Source of the DNA: Bactrocera neohumeralis
Taxonomy: Eukaryota > Arthropoda > Insecta > Diptera > Tephritidae
NCBI RefSeq assembly: GCF_024586455.1
Contig: NC_065922.1
Coordinates: forward strand, 620,001 to 684,000
Direction: 5' to 3'
DNA length: 64,000 bases
Part shown: piece by piece, positions 38,901 to 51,090 of the stretch
Numbering within the stretch: position 1 is the first letter of the stretch
Layout: every line of letters begins with the position of its first letter
Made by a program: the position numbers and the translations under genes
Notes under the pieces: model-generated
The model's input: only the letters and a program-made list of their open reading frames with translations
The model's database searches: none
What the model was told of the DNA's origin: nothing

Positions 38901-41900
38901 CTCGTGAAAAATTTGGTTACTGAAATCTGTTTGGAAAGTTCGGTTATTTAATTAAGCCGGCGTATATTAGTTGCCGCCGAACGACCGACTTTCTCAAGGG
39001 CGAAGTGGAATTGTAAAAATTTAAGAAGTAAATCGGTCCAATAATTTCGGCGCAAATATTAAAGAAGACCACCTTCTGTAACTTCTCCTCACAAAAGTTG
39101 CATTGTAGTGACTTAATTGGGCTATGTGGAGTTCGAGGCGATTCCAGTAACTCTCAATGTCTCAGAAGATATTGGCTTTTCGACTGTTATCCACTGCTTC
39201 ATCTTTAGCATTGTTCTCTTCATCAATAAAACAAACACTCGGCGCTGATTGCAGCTTCGGTTATTGCTGCTGATTATAATGTTCGGCATGACGCTGGGAG
39301 GCAGTCATTTCGCCTATTGTTGGGCAGACATGGTCGTCGTTGCGGCGCTTCATCCGCTTGCGGGTATACTCGGTGTTGGCGTAACAGCTTCATACGCTTT
39401 ATGTTGATTGCCGTTCGTGCAACAGCTACAAGCGGTGAATAATGCAACGGGATGGCAGCTGGTTGCGCTCGGACAGGCTGTTGGGTAGAAGTTTTCTTTG
39501 CATTTTACAACTCCCAAAGGCTCTGTGAATTTTGTGGCGTTCCTTTTGCAACAACCGCACAGACCTATACACTTTCACCCTTCACACTTCAATCAATTTA
39601 AAAGCATTCCAAAAGGAAAAACTTGGACAGAAGATCTTCAAAGAAAATAGAAACCAATGTTCGTCGGCTGCTGTCACATCTGCTGATATTAACCATTGTT
39701 TCGGGTGCACATATATGGTATTTGGCACTTTTGCTGCCTCACGTGCCACATGTACCGCATGCTTTGTTGCTTCCACTTATTGCCTTTTATTCCATCCACG
39801 AGTGACCATTCGAATGTCCGAATATGTGCGGCTGATGCGACTTCTGGCTGTTGTGCCCCATCGGCACGTCCGCTAACGACTCGAGCAACTACAATGCCGA
39901 CGGAGCATGCTTGCGAGTTGTACATGGAGCATAAAATAAGATTTGCAACGACTTTGCTCTTATGCAGAGATTGCGAAAACTGCCGCCACACTCTGCCTCT
40001 TGTAGTCTTTTCTTCGTTGGCTTCTTGCCGCAGCCATCTTTTATGGGCATTGGTCATCTTTCATTTGTTATTTTGGGAGTTCACGTCCAGTCCATGGCAC
40101 CGTACACATCTCTACAGCCCAGAGGAGTCGGCAGCATACCACACGAACTAAAACAAAAGCAAAAATAAATACATATACATACATATGCATATATGGTATA
40201 CACTCCTACTAAATTACGTAGTTACTTGCAAAATAACAATAAAGTACGGTTATGTGGAAGTTTTGTGAATCCGTAGAAATGCCACAACAGTTCCATAAAC
40301 CCATTCTTTTGTTTCAATTGGAAGCTAACGGGCGAATGCCATGGGTCCATATGTATGCTCATTGGATCTCCTATTCGTTATGGTTCCAAACGCGGCAGAC
40401 CATCGCACTTTCTGCGGGGACTGGGTAGGGCGCTGCACACACAATCACATCTGGCTAGTTGTCAGATGTCTGTGAGCCTAAGACTACATACATGAATCCT
40501 CGGAAGCGCACATTAGGGATCCAACGATTGTCAGCTTCACCATTGCGTCCCTTGCGTCGCTCACAAGGACATTGCGTGCACTTGTTGTTGTGTTATTGTC
40601 CGTGATTTCTCGCACACTTTGTGTCCGTCTCATTGGAGAATTCATTCGAGTTGAAATGTTTCGAAAATGTTATCGTTTTATTCCATTATTTTAATGGGCT
40701 CCACTCGGTCAACTCTCGGCCACCACCCCCCGCCACCCACCTTCGCGGCGGAGTCCTTAAGGGGCCGATGTTTCTTCAAACATTGAGTTCCTTCGTATGT
40801 GTTTGTGTGTGTTTCTGTATGCACAGTTGTTTGCATGGCTTTTCGGTTGTGATTTGGACTTTCTTACTCCGTCTTTGCAATGCTCGCAAACTTGAGGAAA
40901 TGCCAATTTGGCTCATTGCGTTCACTTTGACAGCTTCACATGCCTCCCCGGCGCGGTGCAACTGAGTCTCTGGCCCAACAAAATGTCGCAGTTAAAGTTA
41001 ATGGCATTTGCTTATGGCATATTTGACAATTTTGCCGAAACTATTGTATTATTACACACATACTCACACACAATTATATGTGGACGTATGCGTGCAATCC
41101 TGATTTAGTTGGGACCGTACACATGTGCGTGTGTTGGACCATCAGAGACAATGACTGCCATTTGAATGTGCAATAATCATTAGCCATTTGTATCTGCCTT
41201 GTCTTCGTCCGAGAATGTGCCCGAGACCGAAACTGAAACTGAAACTAATATGCCGTTCTGCAACTGCGACGAGCTTCCGACGAAGGGCAATATGAGTGAT
41301 GCCGCTGCAGGCAAATGTAAGTAAAACCAAAGTCTCCTGCCACAACACAAGTTGAAAAGCTCAGAATAAGTTCAAGTTTTGCCATAATTTCTTGAGGCGT
41401 CTTAGGCGATACTCAAATAGCATAAGCTCGGCAAATACGTAAAACCCGAAATGTGTGCCATTTATCAAGTTGTCAGTGGGAAGGGTGTGCGAAATTGGGC
41501 CAAAATTGTTAAATGTTAAACACAAAGTGAATCTAAGAAGGTAGCGTACACCTAAACTTAGATCAGCTTTCTAGTTAGTGCGAAGTTAGTTAAGAATTAG
41601 GGAAAGCTTCTTCCAGTGGGGATGTTCTCTTTGTCTTTAATATAGACATAAAGTCATCTTAAGTTATCATGAAGTGAGCTTGCTTCCTTCTAGTTCATTT
41701 TCACAAATCTTTATATTCGTGAATCATCGTTTCCACTTCGTCCATCGGCGGAGCCTGAGATAATTATAATTAATGTTTCGGCTTAAACCGTCTTGCCCAC
41801 AGGGACGGCTCACTCACTCCCAAAATAAAGCATTTACCAAAACTATGCGGAGAGGTACTTTATGGCGCAGTTTATGTGTTTATTAGTTGAAGTGTTAAGC

Positions 41901-42019
41901 GCAGCCGAGCTCGAAGCATAAATCATTCGCGTGGCCAACTGGCCAACTCAGCTTTCGATTGGCACTATCTCATGGCTAACTCGCTAGAATACGACCACGT
42001 ATACGAGTGTGTGTGCGTC
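32905..42019. other. Intronic sequence, no convincing gene
   Basis: No transposon or RNA gene is recognised. GC-richer patches near 35500-36200 and 37400-38550 contain many overlapping frames on both strands. A frame at 38017-38274 (+) has unusually protein-like composition and is discussed separately. A good pyrimidine tract plus CAG occurs at about 37060-37075, but GTCC follows, so it is at best a plain acceptor. A (GTGGGC)n run lies at about 36638-36660. Confidence 0.5.
38017..38274 (+). other. 85-codon ORF with protein-like composition, unproven
   Basis: The ATG at 38017 opens an 85-residue frame ending at a TAA stop. The predicted peptide is hydrophilic and basic, with an Ala run (MAAAAAPSK), a central QKQSEAPPKSAEGDLRLEIG segment and a helix-prone stretch (KFAKMQTRLRRILSTSKGM). 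There is no signal peptide or membrane segment. The antisense strand is also open here (37953-38360), which weakens the case. I recognise no family. It could be a nested small gene, an unspliced exon fragment or chance. Confidence 0.15.
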
Positions 42020-42937
42020 TCTGCATTGGAAAGCTATTAATAAAAAATCAGAGAGGCCGGTAGTGACGATGGTAGAGGGGATAATAAACAAAATCGAGTG
42101 CCAAAGATACAAAAACAGAAAAGAACAGCGGCAACAGCGAAACAAAACGAAGTGGAAAACAGGTAGCCGCAAACGCTTCTAGTTGGCGGAACATGAACTG
42201 AATCGGGGCTACTGTGGGCGGGAAGGAATTGTCAACACCGCTATGTGTGCCGCACCCAATCAAAGCAACAAAAAACAGTGCCCGGTGGAGAAAAACTGCG
42301 GCAACAACCCGTGGAACAAACAAGCGCCGAAGTAATCAATAAACCATTAATTTTACAAAACCAAAGCGCCGAAGAAAATCAAAAAAATCGGAATGTATTG
42401 AAAGAAGAAGAATCAAATAATTTATTATAGAAGCGACAACAGCACAATGACCAAGGCACAGGTAGGGGTGGAGGAAAGCACTTAAAGCGCCGCAGCTACA
42501 CGATGTGGTATGTTTATGTGCGCCACAAAGTACTCGCATGCTTACGATTGTACACGAACAGAAACATACTATATATGGTACATGCAGCGTATAAAAAGGA
42601 CAAGTGGAGTAGGAAATGAAGAAATAAATTATTTATCTGCGCGATAAATAGTAAACGCCAGAGCGCGGCTCAAACACACACGTACATATGTGCATGCCTC
42701 AGTGGACTCACATGCCGCACGTCGCACACCGACCGTTTGGCTCGCTCCACGGCTTTCGGCACGCGAGCACATCAGAGACGATAGGGTCGTCGTGAATCAC
42801 GCTGGACGCGTTAGAAGGCGCAAATACACGAGTAACCAGCAACGGGTATTCAAGCATTAGAAATTCAGAGTCACAAACACACTTTGGAGTTTCAGAGAGT
42901 CAGTGCGATTATTGGTGTAGAGACTGCCCATCAGCAG
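42020..42937 (+). promoter_or_regulatory. Putative alternative promoter with non-coding 5' exon(s)
   Basis: An A- and purine-rich island like the leader before 7673. A TATA box (TATAAAAAGG) lies at 42590-42599. From the end of a 33-codon ORF (42694-42795) to 42937 there is no ATG, and the island ends in AGCAG|GTAAAT, nearly the same donor sequence as the 7673 exon. A second possible donor (CACAG|GTAGGG) is at 42460. This is what an alternative transcription start feeding the same downstream exons would look like. No transcript evidence is available from sequence alone. Confidence 0.3.
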
Positions 42938-43543
42938 GTAAATATAAAAGTGTTCCACAATTCCCAAAGTCCCCGAGAAAATAAAAATAAAGTGCACCAG
43001 TGTGCGGCGAGGAGAGAAGGTAGTAGAAGACCGAGGATGAGCGATGAAGTAAAACGAAGAAATGTGGCAAGAAAATGTTGGAAAATCAATGCGCTGTGTA
43101 CAGAGTGAAGAGCGCACAAAATGAATAAAAGTAAGAATAGATAGTTGCATTAACGGCACGAGCTGGTAATACTGATACATACTATACCATACGACTCTCG
43201 TTGGGGATAGACGGGACGGGAACATTATAAAGCAAATAACACGAGGTGTCATTCGGGCCGCTGCCTCTGCACCGAATCGAATGCTGGTAACCGGCGGAGG
43301 GACTATCAATTGTATTTGACTAATGTTAAGCAATTTGCAAGTGACTTGAGAGACACAAGACAAACAAAAGGACAAAACCGTTAATGTTAACAACACAAGC
43401 AGCAACAACAGCAACCAACCAAACATGACAACTAAGCAAAGTGTACAAGTCGAGAAGAAGCTCTGCGCCATGATAAGGCCATTAAAGGCATGTCGCACAA
43501 GCAAATGTTGCACACCCTCTGCACAGCTCAGTAGACCATCCAT
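42857..43543 (-). other. 228-codon ORF, hydrophobic, unrecognised; probably chance
   Basis: Starts at an ATG (complement of 43541-43543) and is the longest non-transposon frame in the window. The product is rich in Leu, Phe, Ser and Cys, with a strong hydrophobic segment at about residues 41-65 (FGWLLLLLLVLLTLTV) and weaker ones near residues 185-205. No receptor or transporter motif is recognised. It lies antisense to a purine-rich, UTR-like island, and pyrimidine-rich complements naturally give Leu/Phe/Ser-rich frames. I would not annotate it as a gene without transcript data. Confidence 0.12.
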
Positions 43544-45448
43544 ATGTAAATCTGTGTGGATATGTACTTCAATGGTGTTTGAATGTATCGGGTTGTCAAA
43601 CGGGTACCGATGCTTTCAATTTGCTTATCGATGATTCTCTTATGTCGCCACCACCGGATTGCTTCATTACTCTGCTTCACACACTCACTTTTATCGCTTC
43701 CTACTTGGTAAGATCTTCCTCTCCTACCTGTATTTTCTTTCTCTTTTGTTGCTCATATAGCATTGGCGGATGGAGAAAGGTGATACGGTGAGAGATCAGT
43801 GGCAACGAAGTTGTCATTAGCGCCAACTTATTGGGAAGCAATTTAGGCGTCATTACGATGACGGTGTCAAGCGAGAGCTCGGCGCAGTTATTCGCGTTCG
43901 CAGCGGCGTAGTGAATGTGTAATGAAGTGGATTGCTGATTTATTGTTGTCGTCATCGCAACTACATTTGTTCGGCTGATAAGGGCAAAGTGCCTGCTGAC
44001 GGCCGACTGATTAACCGGAACTATCTTCAGAATTTAGTTGCTTATTCCATCGGCGCGTCTGAAGTGACTAAGCGCTGCCTTTAAATTGATGCATTTTGGT
44101 CTGTGTCTCCACTGCCTAAAATTGCTTTGACTAACTTATCCATTTAACCATTTACCAACTCATCTGCCTTTCCATTCACCAAACTTCAACGGTTCTATCG
44201 TGACGGGCTGGCCATTTGTTTGCCGAGTGCTTTCATTAGGTGAACGGCTTTATATGTGTACTCGAGGCGAAGAGCTTAGCCACTGGACGTCATGAGTCAA
44301 ACTGAATTCTTGAAATTTTAAATTAAGTTACGTGATACCTTTCTGTATATCATCGGCGTGCCTTTGTTTCACTTCTCTCCGCCATTCGTCGTTGGTGCTG
44401 GCTGGCTTGAGCGATATTTAAATTTGTAGTCATTAAAGCTGATTTATCGAGTTAATCTGGGCTCATAAATATCGCATTAAATGCTAATTCAAGTTGACTA
44501 ATAAATCTTGTTGATTTTGGCATAGGCACTAAGATGCTGGATGCGACTCTGTTTCTGCTGTTTCTTTGAGGCTTAAGAAATTTTGATAAATATACGTATG
44601 TAGGTACACGAAAATAATATTTCATGCAGAAAACTCATTAAATAACTGTTCTGTCTTCTGATTTCGCATTAATCAAGCGAATCGTCGAACTATCTCGCAA
44701 TCGGGTTCCAAGGAAACAGCAGTGCATTCCATATTGCCGTTACCTTTTAAAGAAACACTAACCATCTGGATTTGTCATTGTTGTCCTTTAAATACTGATT
44801 TTGAAAAAAAAACTAACAAAGTGCCTTAAAATCTGCACGTCAATCTTTATTTTCAGCCATTTGCCGATGTTGTCCGGAAAGTCAATGTAGAGGATGTAAT
44901 ATTTGCACGTCTTGCAACACGAACGCTTTTTTTTTGTAACTCCGTTGTATACTCGCTTGTCACTTCCAATTGTCGTTGTCGTTGCCATTTGTAACGGTTT
45001 TGTTCGTTGCTCCTGATTCTGCTGTGACTGCGAAGCTGAACTGTCATTACATTTCGAATGATGATGATGAGTGGTTGTGGTCTCTTTTCAATGTGAGCAC
45101 AATCACTAAGTAGCCTTGTGTTTGTGGCATGCGGGTCTCCTCGCTATTTATGGTACGCAAAATATTATGTGATTAATTAATTTAACTTCTAAAATGCTCA
45201 GTTATAATTATTATTTTATTTTTATTATTTTTTGTTACATTTCGCAACAATCGCTTAAGCCTTCTTCAATCAATATTTCTTGAATTGAGGAGCTATTTTG
45301 TCAAGTCACCTTATCACTTTCTTAATAGAGTCCCCATTTGAACTCCACATAACAGGCATTTCAGTACATTTTATTGTTTAAACCTTGGAATCCGTCTCAG
45401 ACAAGAGCTTCTCGTAATGCTATTGAAATACTCTATGTTTATGTTTTT
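42938..45448. other. Intronic sequence, no gene seen
   Basis: Apart from the antisense frame above, nothing here looks coding. The sequence becomes strongly AT-rich toward 45180-45260, just before the inserted helentron-type element. Confidence 0.5.
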
Positions 45449-46529
45449 TATACTCTCGCAACAAAGTTGCTAAGGAGAGTATTATAGTTTTGCTCACATA
45501 ACGGTTGTTTGTAAGTCCTAAAACTAAAAGAGTCAGATATAGGGTTATACATACCAAAGTGATCAGGGTGACGAGTATAGTTGAAATCCGGATGTCTATC
45601 TGTCCGTCCGTCCGTCTGTCCGTCCGTCCGTGCAAGCTGTAACTTGAGATATCATTATGAAACTTGGTACACGTATTTCTTGGCTCTATAAGAAGGTTAA
45701 GTTCGAAGATGGGCAAAATCGGTCCACTGCCACGCCCACAAAATGGCGGAAACCGAAAACTTATAAAGTGTCATAACTAAGCCATAAATAAAGATATTAA
45801 AGTGAAATTTAGCACAAAGGGTCGCATTAGGGAGGGGCACATTTGGAAGTATTCTTTTTGGAAAAGTGGGCGTGGCCCCGCCCCCTACTAAGTTTTTTGT
45901 ACATATCTCGGAAACTACTATAGCTATGTCACCCAACTCTATAAAGTCGTTTCTTTCAGGCATTTCCATATACCGTTCAAAATTGGAATAAATCGGATAA
46001 TAACCACGCCCACCTCCCATACAAAGGTTATGTTGAAAATCACTAAAAGTGCGTTAAGCGACTAACAAAAAACGTCAGAAACACTAAATTTTACGGAAAA
46101 AATGGCAGAAGGAAGCTACACCCAGATTTTTTTAAAAATTGAAAATGGGCGTGGCGTCGCCCACTTGTGGACCAAAAACCATATCTCAGGAACTACTCTA
46201 CCGATTTCAATGAAATTCGGTATATAATATTTTCTTAATGATGACATGTACGAAATATGGGTGAAATCGGTTCACAACCACGCCTTCTTCCAATATAACG
46301 CTATTTTGAATTCCATCTGATGCCTTCTCTGTATAATATATACATTAGGAACCAATGATGATAGCGGAATAAGACTTTACACAAATACGGTATTTGAAAA
46401 ATATGTAAATGTATGTATATTTGTAATTTTCTTTAAAGAAGCAAAAGCTTTGGGTTGCCGGTTGAGAACGTATTTGATACTTCTTTGGAGTTCCTGTTTA
46501 ATTTCTTATTTTGTGGCCGAGGGAGTATA
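45449..46529 (-). mobile_element. Non-autonomous helentron/DINE-1 (mini-me)-like element
   Basis: A 1.08-kb non-coding repeat. One end reads TATACTCTCG (45449-45458); the other reads CGAGGGAGTATA (46518-46529), its inverted complement with one change. Next to the first end is a hairpin: ATACTCTC/GAGAGTAT plus GCAAC/GTTGC, AAA loop and a 4-nt bulge (45450-45482). A (GTCY)7 microsatellite sits at 45602-45629. Repeated modules such as GCCACGCCC and GGGCGTGG occur throughout. Inverted end repeats, a terminal hairpin and internal (GTCY)n are hallmarks of the DINE-1/mini-me class, which is mobilised by helentron proteins in trans. With the hairpin taken as the 3' end, it lies on the minus strand. 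It has no transposase ORF. An MITE of a TIR transposon family is the alternative. Confidence 0.6.
45602..45629. repeat. (GTCY)n microsatellite inside the repeat element
   Basis: Seven tetramer units: three GTCC, one GTCT, three GTCC. (GTCY)n is the internal proto-microsatellite described for dipteran mini-me elements. Confidence 0.92.
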
Positions 46530-48415
46530 TAATGAAATTATATAAAGTATATAATGAAAAAGCCGAAAATTAATAATGCCTACCAACTCACTGTTTTAAA
46601 CCAGACACCAACAGCAGCCCTTACCACCCTCCTCTAACACTGTCCACACAATTTCCGCGAGCGTCCGCTTAATTTGCATTTATAATTTTTGGTGGACGCT
46701 GCCCCCTTGTAGGAGTTCCTAATGAATTTTTTGAAGTAGTGAAATGATGTGGCGACGGTGCAATTTGTACAGAGGAAAATTAAATGCTAATGCGATTTTA
46801 AAGTAAGCTCCACCAAATGCTCGCACATACATATATAGGAACTCACTTAGTTGCCACATTTTTACGCCAAAGTGTAAGTCTGTAGGTCGGTGCGTGCCCT
46901 TGCAATCAGTAACCCATATTACAGAAAGCTCCGTCTGGGGCAAAAAGTCGTCTGAGATTCTGGTGAAGTTCTTTATATGTGTGCGTATGTCCTTCGTTTA
47001 ATTTTAGTTTATTTGCAGTCTTATTGGTGTGTCAAGGACTTCAATTTGAGTATACCGAAATGGAAAGGAAAAAGTTAAATAAAAAATGTCGTCAATATTG
47101 GAAGAAAAGCTGTTGTGAAGAGAAGGGCGCGAAAAGCAGAAGCAAAGCGACAATGATGCTCAGAAGAGCGTTAACGACCACTCAGGAAGTCGCTTTGCTG
47201 GACCAGCCAAGTGAAAATAAGGGATTCACATGCCAGTTGACAGCGGCATCACAGAAATACTTAATAGAAATAACGAAGAAGCGAAAAAATTTCAAATTGA
47301 AAAGCACCAAAATGTCTATGACTGTTTTTGCTCCGAACGTATACGAGATTGGCGTTGCCACGTGATGGATGTGAAGAGGAATGCCTCGCTACCAGCACTC
47401 CTTGCTGTTTTCAACGCCGCTAAAGCGGCTTTAAAAGCCATTTTGATTTGTTCACTAAGCGACAGTGTTGATAGAAAATGGAATTACGCTAGCGAATGTG
47501 GCAAGCATTGATAGCGACCGTCTATAACAATGCAGCGGAAGTGGAGAGGTATGAGCGAGACATTACTGCAGGATGCTACGCCAGAGTTTAGCTGAAGCGA
47601 TCACCTTGAGGGGTTTTGAGGCGCTTTGCATACTTTAGTGCGCGCATGTAAATTAAATTTATGTACATAAAATATTCGATGATCCCGCTTCGATTGTGTC
47701 TGCTTGAGAAAACAAGGCCCACACAGCTCATGTGCCCAATGCGCCATGAAAAATAAAAATACAAACCCCAGCAGCAGGCGGGGTGTACTCTTTTAAGCCG
47801 CAGGTATACATTTTAAATTTTTCATACAACAGAAGTAAAAGTGAATGGGTAACCGGGGGCAACAGGAGTCGCATTACTTTCCATAAGGTACCATTATGAG
47901 GAATATAAATGCAAATGAAAGGCGGAGAGCGAGTTCTTACCTCGAACAGCTTTTCGAACACTTACATATACGCAAACAAATAACGGTGTTAGGGTGTATG
48001 GATGTTGGTGTTGGGTTTAAAAAAAAATCCGGGAGGAGCAACAGTGCGCCTAACGCAAGCGGCATACAAATTAGCCCCGCGGAAATGGGTCTTTGCAATA
48101 ATACTAAACCGTTACTCATACTCTCGGCGCGATGTTTTCATTTTGTGGCATTTCAAAACGCTGGGAAGTAGAAATCCCCGGTGCGGGAAACTCGCTCGCT
48201 GCGTAATTGAATGTTTTGCCCGCCGTTTTTACAATTCACGTGTTTCTGACATTTATTTCATTGTTGTTGCCACACACTGCCCCACATTCACTGAACGTCG
48301 CTCCACATGAGCGTGTGTCTGCTTCGCAAATGCTCAAATGTGCACACATTCCGCCACTTTGGTAATGCTTCATTTTCATTTGCCTCAAATTACCCATGCA
48401 CGTACACAAAGAGAA

Positions 48416-48437
48416 CACACATACACACACACACACG
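48416..48437. repeat. (CA)n microsatellite
   Basis: A CA run with one early ATA interruption. A TG-rich run follows about 150 bp later. Confidence 0.85.
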
Positions 48438-48590
48438 CTCAAAGGCAGGATCACTGTTGTATACGCAAATCATTTCTCACTTTGGGGCACGGTCGTCGTC
48501 GCCAACACTCGGTTGTCGTGGGGTTAAGTGCTCTCATGTCCTGCGCCCCCTAAACGACATCTAAGCTCTCCCGTTGAGCGATACACGGCA

Positions 48591-48608
48591 GTGTGTGTGT
48601 GTGCGTGC
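48591..48608. repeat. (TG)n microsatellite
   Basis: A run of TG dinucleotides followed by CG/TG alternation. It is complementary to the CA run at about 48420, so the two could pair as arms of a large loop. Confidence 0.8.
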
Positions 48609-51067
48609 GCGAGTGAGTGCTTTTGAATAATTTCCTATTTTGACTTTTTATGCATGTCACCTTAATGGTTGCATGTACGTGATTAGTGGGCGTGACTGCC
48701 ATTTTAAGAGCAGAGCGAAGCGCCACCAGCAAATTTAAGAAAATGTCTCCTTTTGGGGAAAACTTCTGTAATTGCATCAGTGAAATGCATCAAAATGTGC
48801 GCCTGAACTCTATTTCCAACGCAGGGACACATGCTGGGCCAGCTCTCCGGAAAAAAATCGACGCCAACAATGATCCTTGGATACAACAATGAAATCATAT
48901 AAAAAGGTCGTGTTTGCTCTTGTTTTTGTGCTTATGCTGGAAATTATATTGTGTGCTTGGTGGTCGTTTTCCAGACCTGAGCGCAAACACGCATTGGCTG
49001 GCCCTTGTAAAACGCCTTTATGCACACTCATATTTGCACTTGCCCAAATGTTCGGCTCTGAATAAAAAATCCGCGAAATAATTTAACAGAGAAATTTCGT
49101 GGCAAATTGAAATCTGAATGAGCAGGACGCGCTAACAAGCAAATGAGCGCGCTTGTGGGCGACCCAACGGAGGGCGCCCTCCCGTCGACGAATTAAAAAG
49201 TAAAACCTAAAACGAACGTTGCGAATCAAAAACCAATCAATCTTGAATTTCAACAATTTTTTACGCTGTCAAAAGCAAAAAATGAAAAACACGGGAAAAC
49301 GGGAAAACAAATATTTGCGCGAGAAACAATGGCAGGGAAAAGAGAGAAAAACCGCGGCAACCCATTGGGAGAGGATTTAAATTAATGGTAGAGGGATGTG
49401 GAACAGCGCGGCTTTAAACAAGTGAACTGAAGTAAAAAGAATTCATTAAAGCAAAAATAACGAGTAGGAAAAGACATAAGACCTTCAATCGGTGGATTTA
49501 GTGCGCAGAGATTCTGGAAGAGTTGAGTATATATTGTCTAAATAACAACAATATAATCTATTGAGATGAACGTTTGTAGGTAAGTTGCAAGTAAATCGGG
49601 AAAAAATTAGCGGGTTATTTTAACAAACAATCTCTTTTGATTTTAAAGTCTTTCAAAATTGCTCGGGTGATAGTGATATCAGAAAAGAATGGTACAGGTG
49701 GTTCTCAGAGCGCTGGAAATCGAAAAAAGGTTACCAGAAAAATAGAAATTTCAACGAAACCAACGTAAACTAAAATAGTGAAGAATTGTTCCAAATTTCT
49801 TCAGACAGACGAAAGCGCTCAAATAGAAGTGTTGGTGTAAATTGTTTGGTCCCGTCGAAGCGAGTTGATATTTGATCTAAGCATATAAATAATACGAAGC
49901 TGTAAATTGTCTTTGCAAATTGTTTACTCACACTCGTCAGCCGAGTAGAGACGGTTCAATGGCTGAATCAAGAATGAAGGTTCTTCTGCTATCATGGCCC
50001 GCCAAATAAATGAAACCGCGAACAAAGAGCACCAAGAAAAGCACAAATATGAAAAATCACCAGAAATTGAAGTCAGTTTGCGTAATAAAAATGCCGAAGC
50101 AACTTCGCTGGCTGCTTAAATACCCCCGGGTGCTATTGGTTTGTCAGTTTGTGAGCATGGTCCTTTGTTTAAAATTTGTTGGCTATTTGCTGCATAAATT
50201 TAGGCGCTGAGACAAAGCCGTATTCACAACAACAAAAGCGACCCTTGGTCCTACAGCAAACGATTGTTTTGTTTGCCGCCCTCTTCCTCTTCTTTCAACC
50301 TTCGCCTGTTGGCCCATGGACGCAGTTTTCGAATGGTTCTACGCCTGAGAAGGGCAATGTGTTGTCTGATTTGCGGTCGTGAGCTGCTACCGCGAGTAAT
50401 ACCAAATCTACCCTTGCTGCGGAGAGTGCGCCATTGTGTGTTGATGTCTACACAACGGCCGAGAGCCGATAATAGCGTTTCAAAGCAGACACATAAATTC
50501 CGAATTCCACACTTTTTCTCTTTCTCTTTCGCCTTGTCAATATTTTGTTTCTGGATTTTGGCATTTACTGGGGGATATTCAAATTTCCAAACGCTAATGA
50601 GGCTGTAGAAAGGAAGTCGAAGGGAGTGGGCTCCTCATGGGCAGACGAGAGGTAGAGCACGTGTTTGTAATTGTGTAAATAAGTGTTTTTGAGTGGAAGT
50701 TAATGAAATACGTGGCAAATAAGATATGCCAAATATCACACTGATCCACTTCTCAACCTGAGAATGGTAAGATGGATACAATGAAATTGAAAGCGGCTTA
50801 TAAGCGAATGGAAAGCAAAGACATCTTAATAATTTTAACAAGAAACGTAAACCACGAGTGTTTGTGCCAAGAATTAGCAGTGTTTCATTCTCTGGTACTT
50901 ATGAATATCAATATTGTCCAGAAAAGGAAAGGCAGTAAAAGTAAAGGGAGGACTGTTAGCGCCCCTGGCAACCATGCATTCGGTGCAAGTTAAAATTTTG
51001 TTCACACTTTCTCTATGCTGACATTTTTATAACACATTTGATGATGAACATAAAGTGTCAAACCGAT

Positions 51068-51090
51068 CACGTCACGTCACGTGAGTCACG
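51068..51090. promoter_or_regulatory. Overlapping E-box and AP-1 sites in a CACGT tandem
   Basis: CACGT repeats run into CACGTG (51078-51083), which overlaps TGAGTCA (51082-51088), a perfect AP-1 consensus. An intronic enhancer element bound by bHLH and bZIP factors is possible but untested. Confidence 0.35.
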
